64,000 bases of DNA. Source: Lithospermum erythrorhizon (lineage: Eukaryota > Streptophyta > Magnoliopsida > Boraginales > Boraginaceae). A model generated the notes under the pieces. The model had not been told where the DNA came from. It did not search any database and worked only from the letters and a program-made list of their open reading frames with translations. Position numbers and translations under genes: made by a program. Shown here piece by piece: positions 62,798 through 64,000 of this stretch. Location: NCBI GenBank assembly GCA_019722365.1, contig JADFUC010001644.1, positions 868,001 to 932,000 of the forward strand, in the 5' to 3' direction. Position 1 is the first letter of the stretch; the number at the start of each line of letters is the position of its first letter.

Positions 62798-64000
62798 ATG
62801 AGGGCAACAAGACAACTATTCCTCCAAGCTCAACCATCTTCAACCATTCAAACCTTCCTAAATGGTCACCACATCAACTCTTCCTTCTACGGCCACCTCC
62901 TCCACCGCTGCACCACCCGTTGCCTCCTCCGCCCAGCCAAGCAACTCCACTCGCATCTCATCATTTCCCATTATACCATCGACAACTTCCTTGCTTCAAA
63001 GCTCATATCTTTGTACTCTAAATGCCAGAAAATTAAAGATGCACACCACGTGTTCGATAAAATGATTCACAGAAATATATTCACCTTGAATGCAATGCTT
63101 ATTGGGTATTGTTCAAATGATCTTTATGTTGAGACTTTAGAGCTCTTCTTCTTGGATTTCTTTTGTGGAAATAGTTATGGTGATGTGAAGCCTGATCATT
63201 TTACGATTTCGAGTGTGTTAAAGGCGTTTTCGGGGTTGTTCGCTGATGTGTTGTTATCGAGAATGTGTCATTGTTTTGTAGTGAAGAATGGGTTTGATTC
63301 GGATGTTTTCGTATTGAATGGTTTGATAACATTTTACTCGAGGTGTGATGACATGGTTTCGGCTAGAGGTTTGTTTGATGTAATGGATGAAAGGGATTTG
63401 GTGACTTGGAATTCGATGATTTCAGGGTATTCTCAAGGAGGATTCTATGAGGAATGTAAAGAAATGTATGGGGAATTGTTGAATTTGGACGGTTTGATGC
63501 CTAATGCAATCACGCTAGTGAGTGTTTTGCAGGCGTGTGCACATTCGGATGATCTTATATTGGGAATGGAGGTTCATAAATATGCTATTGACAAGGGGCT
63601 TGAGATGGATCTTTCACTTTGTAACTCGATCATTTCGCTGTATGCAAAATGCGGGAGCTTGGAGTATGCTAGGGAGCTTTTGGAAGAGATGAGTGAGAAA
63701 GATGAGATTACCTATGGGGCACTTATTTCAGGGTATATGGTTCACGGTTTTGTGGATGAGGCGCTGAGTTTATTTAGGGAAATGAGGAAGCCAGGATTGA
63801 GTTCCTGGAATGCCGTGATTGCAGGACTGGTTCAGAACAATGTCTATGAAGGAGTTCTGGGACTAGTCAATGAAATGCAGGTCTCCGGGTTTAAGCCTAA
63901 TAGCATGACTCTTTCAATCATACTTCCTACAATTTCTTACTTTTCAAACTTAAAGGCAGGGAAAGAATTGCATTCTTATGCCATCAAGAATAATTATGAT
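62798..64000 (+). CDS. Pentatricopeptide repeat protein, PLS class (5' part, cut by window end)
   Basis: An open frame of 401 codons from the ATG at 62798 to the last base, with no stop; the gene continues beyond the window. PPR proteins bind organellar RNA one base per repeat; PLS members usually act in C-to-U editing. The start is followed by a short N-terminal stretch, then YGHLLHRCTTRCLLRPAKQL, the usual entry block. Repeats follow with classic signatures: FLASKLISLYSKCQKIKDAH, HHVFDKMIHRNIFTLNAMLI, DVFVLNGLITFYSRCDDMVS, DLVTWNSMISGYSQGGFYEE, NAITLVSVLQACAHSDDL and LSLCNSIISLYAKCGSLEYA. About ten repeats are visible. The wording resembles Arabidopsis At2g37310, but that assignment is from memory. 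The upstream 1.5 kb (61299-62797) holds the promoter and the hAT-like element. Confidence 0.92.
   Translation, partial: MRATRQLFLQAQPSSTIQTFLNGHHINSSFYGHLLHRCTTRCLLRPAKQLHSHLIISHYTIDNFLASKLISLYSKCQKIKDAHHVFDKMIHRNIFTLNAMLIGYCSNDLYVETLELFFLDFFCGNSYGDVKPDHFTISSVLKAFSGLFADVLLSRMCHCFVVKNGFDSDVFVLNGLITFYSRCDDMVSARGLFDVMDERDLVTWNSMISGYSQGGFYEECKEMYGELLNLDGLMPNAITLVSVLQACAHSDDLILGMEVHKYAIDKGLEMDLSLCNSIISLYAKCGSLEYARELLEEMSEKDEITYGALISGYMVHGFVDEALSLFREMRKPGLSSWNAVIAGLVQNNVYEGVLGLVNEMQVSGFKPNSMTLSIILPTISYFSNLKAGKELHSYAIKNNYD

Overview
The window is nuclear DNA of a flowering plant, a eudicot judging by protein similarity. Evidence: intron-rich genes with plant splice sites, chloroplast-targeted proteins (MORF9, RH50), plant-only families (TRM, EXO70H, PPR), a tRNA-Tyr gene with an intron, and AT-rich intergenic DNA full of degraded transposons. 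I cannot name the species from the sequence. Most genes were assembled by hand from splice sites, reading phase and family knowledge. Every multi-exon model below keeps frame from ATG to stop.

Layout. 1-6.6 kb: degraded repeats, with an LTR fragment ending in GTCGTTACA (about 4447-5659) and a Stowaway-like MITE. 6.7-9.9 kb (+): a conserved plant gene of unknown function, 599 aa. 10.96-13.03 kb (-): a MORF9 organellar RNA-editing factor, convergent with the unknown gene; its first intron carries a tandem repeat that copies the splice donor. 13.69-19.00 kb: a decayed Mutator-like element with inverted ends of about 190 bp, holding a MURA-type transposase relic (-) and a GRF zinc-finger relic (+). 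19.3-23.8 kb (-): plastid DEAD-box helicase RH50. 26.5-31.7 kb (+): a TRM/DUF4378 microtubule-type protein, followed by tRNA-Tyr(GUA). 32.8-35.4 kb (-): a membrane-type UDP-glucuronate decarboxylase (UDP-xylose synthase) whose first intron has all the marks of a U12-type AT-AC intron. 35.4-43.1 kb: AT-rich intergenic DNA with MITE and MULE-like relics. 43.1-45.2 kb (+): intronless EXO70H. 45.2-51.6 kb: AT-rich repeats and CACTA-like motifs. 51.6-53.2 kb (+): a CAND6/7-type seven-transmembrane protein with a GC-AG intron. 56.3-58.5 kb (+): intronless ABCG half-transporter of the ABCG1/2/6/16/20 clade. 59.3-61.3 kb (-): a small type I membrane protein of unknown function. 62.8 kb to the end (+): a PPR protein cut by the window edge.

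The genes are unrelated single-copy housekeeping or family genes and do not form a cluster or pathway. Two act in plastid RNA metabolism (MORF9 editing; RH50 rRNA maturation). Several touch the cell wall and secretion (UDP-xylose synthesis, exocyst EXO70H, ABCG lipid export), but their closeness here is probably coincidental. I found no undescribed multi-gene system. The most interesting signals are in gene structure (U12 AT-AC intron, donor-copying intron repeat, GC-AG intron), two conserved genes of unknown function, and a SINE-like family that has entered two introns.
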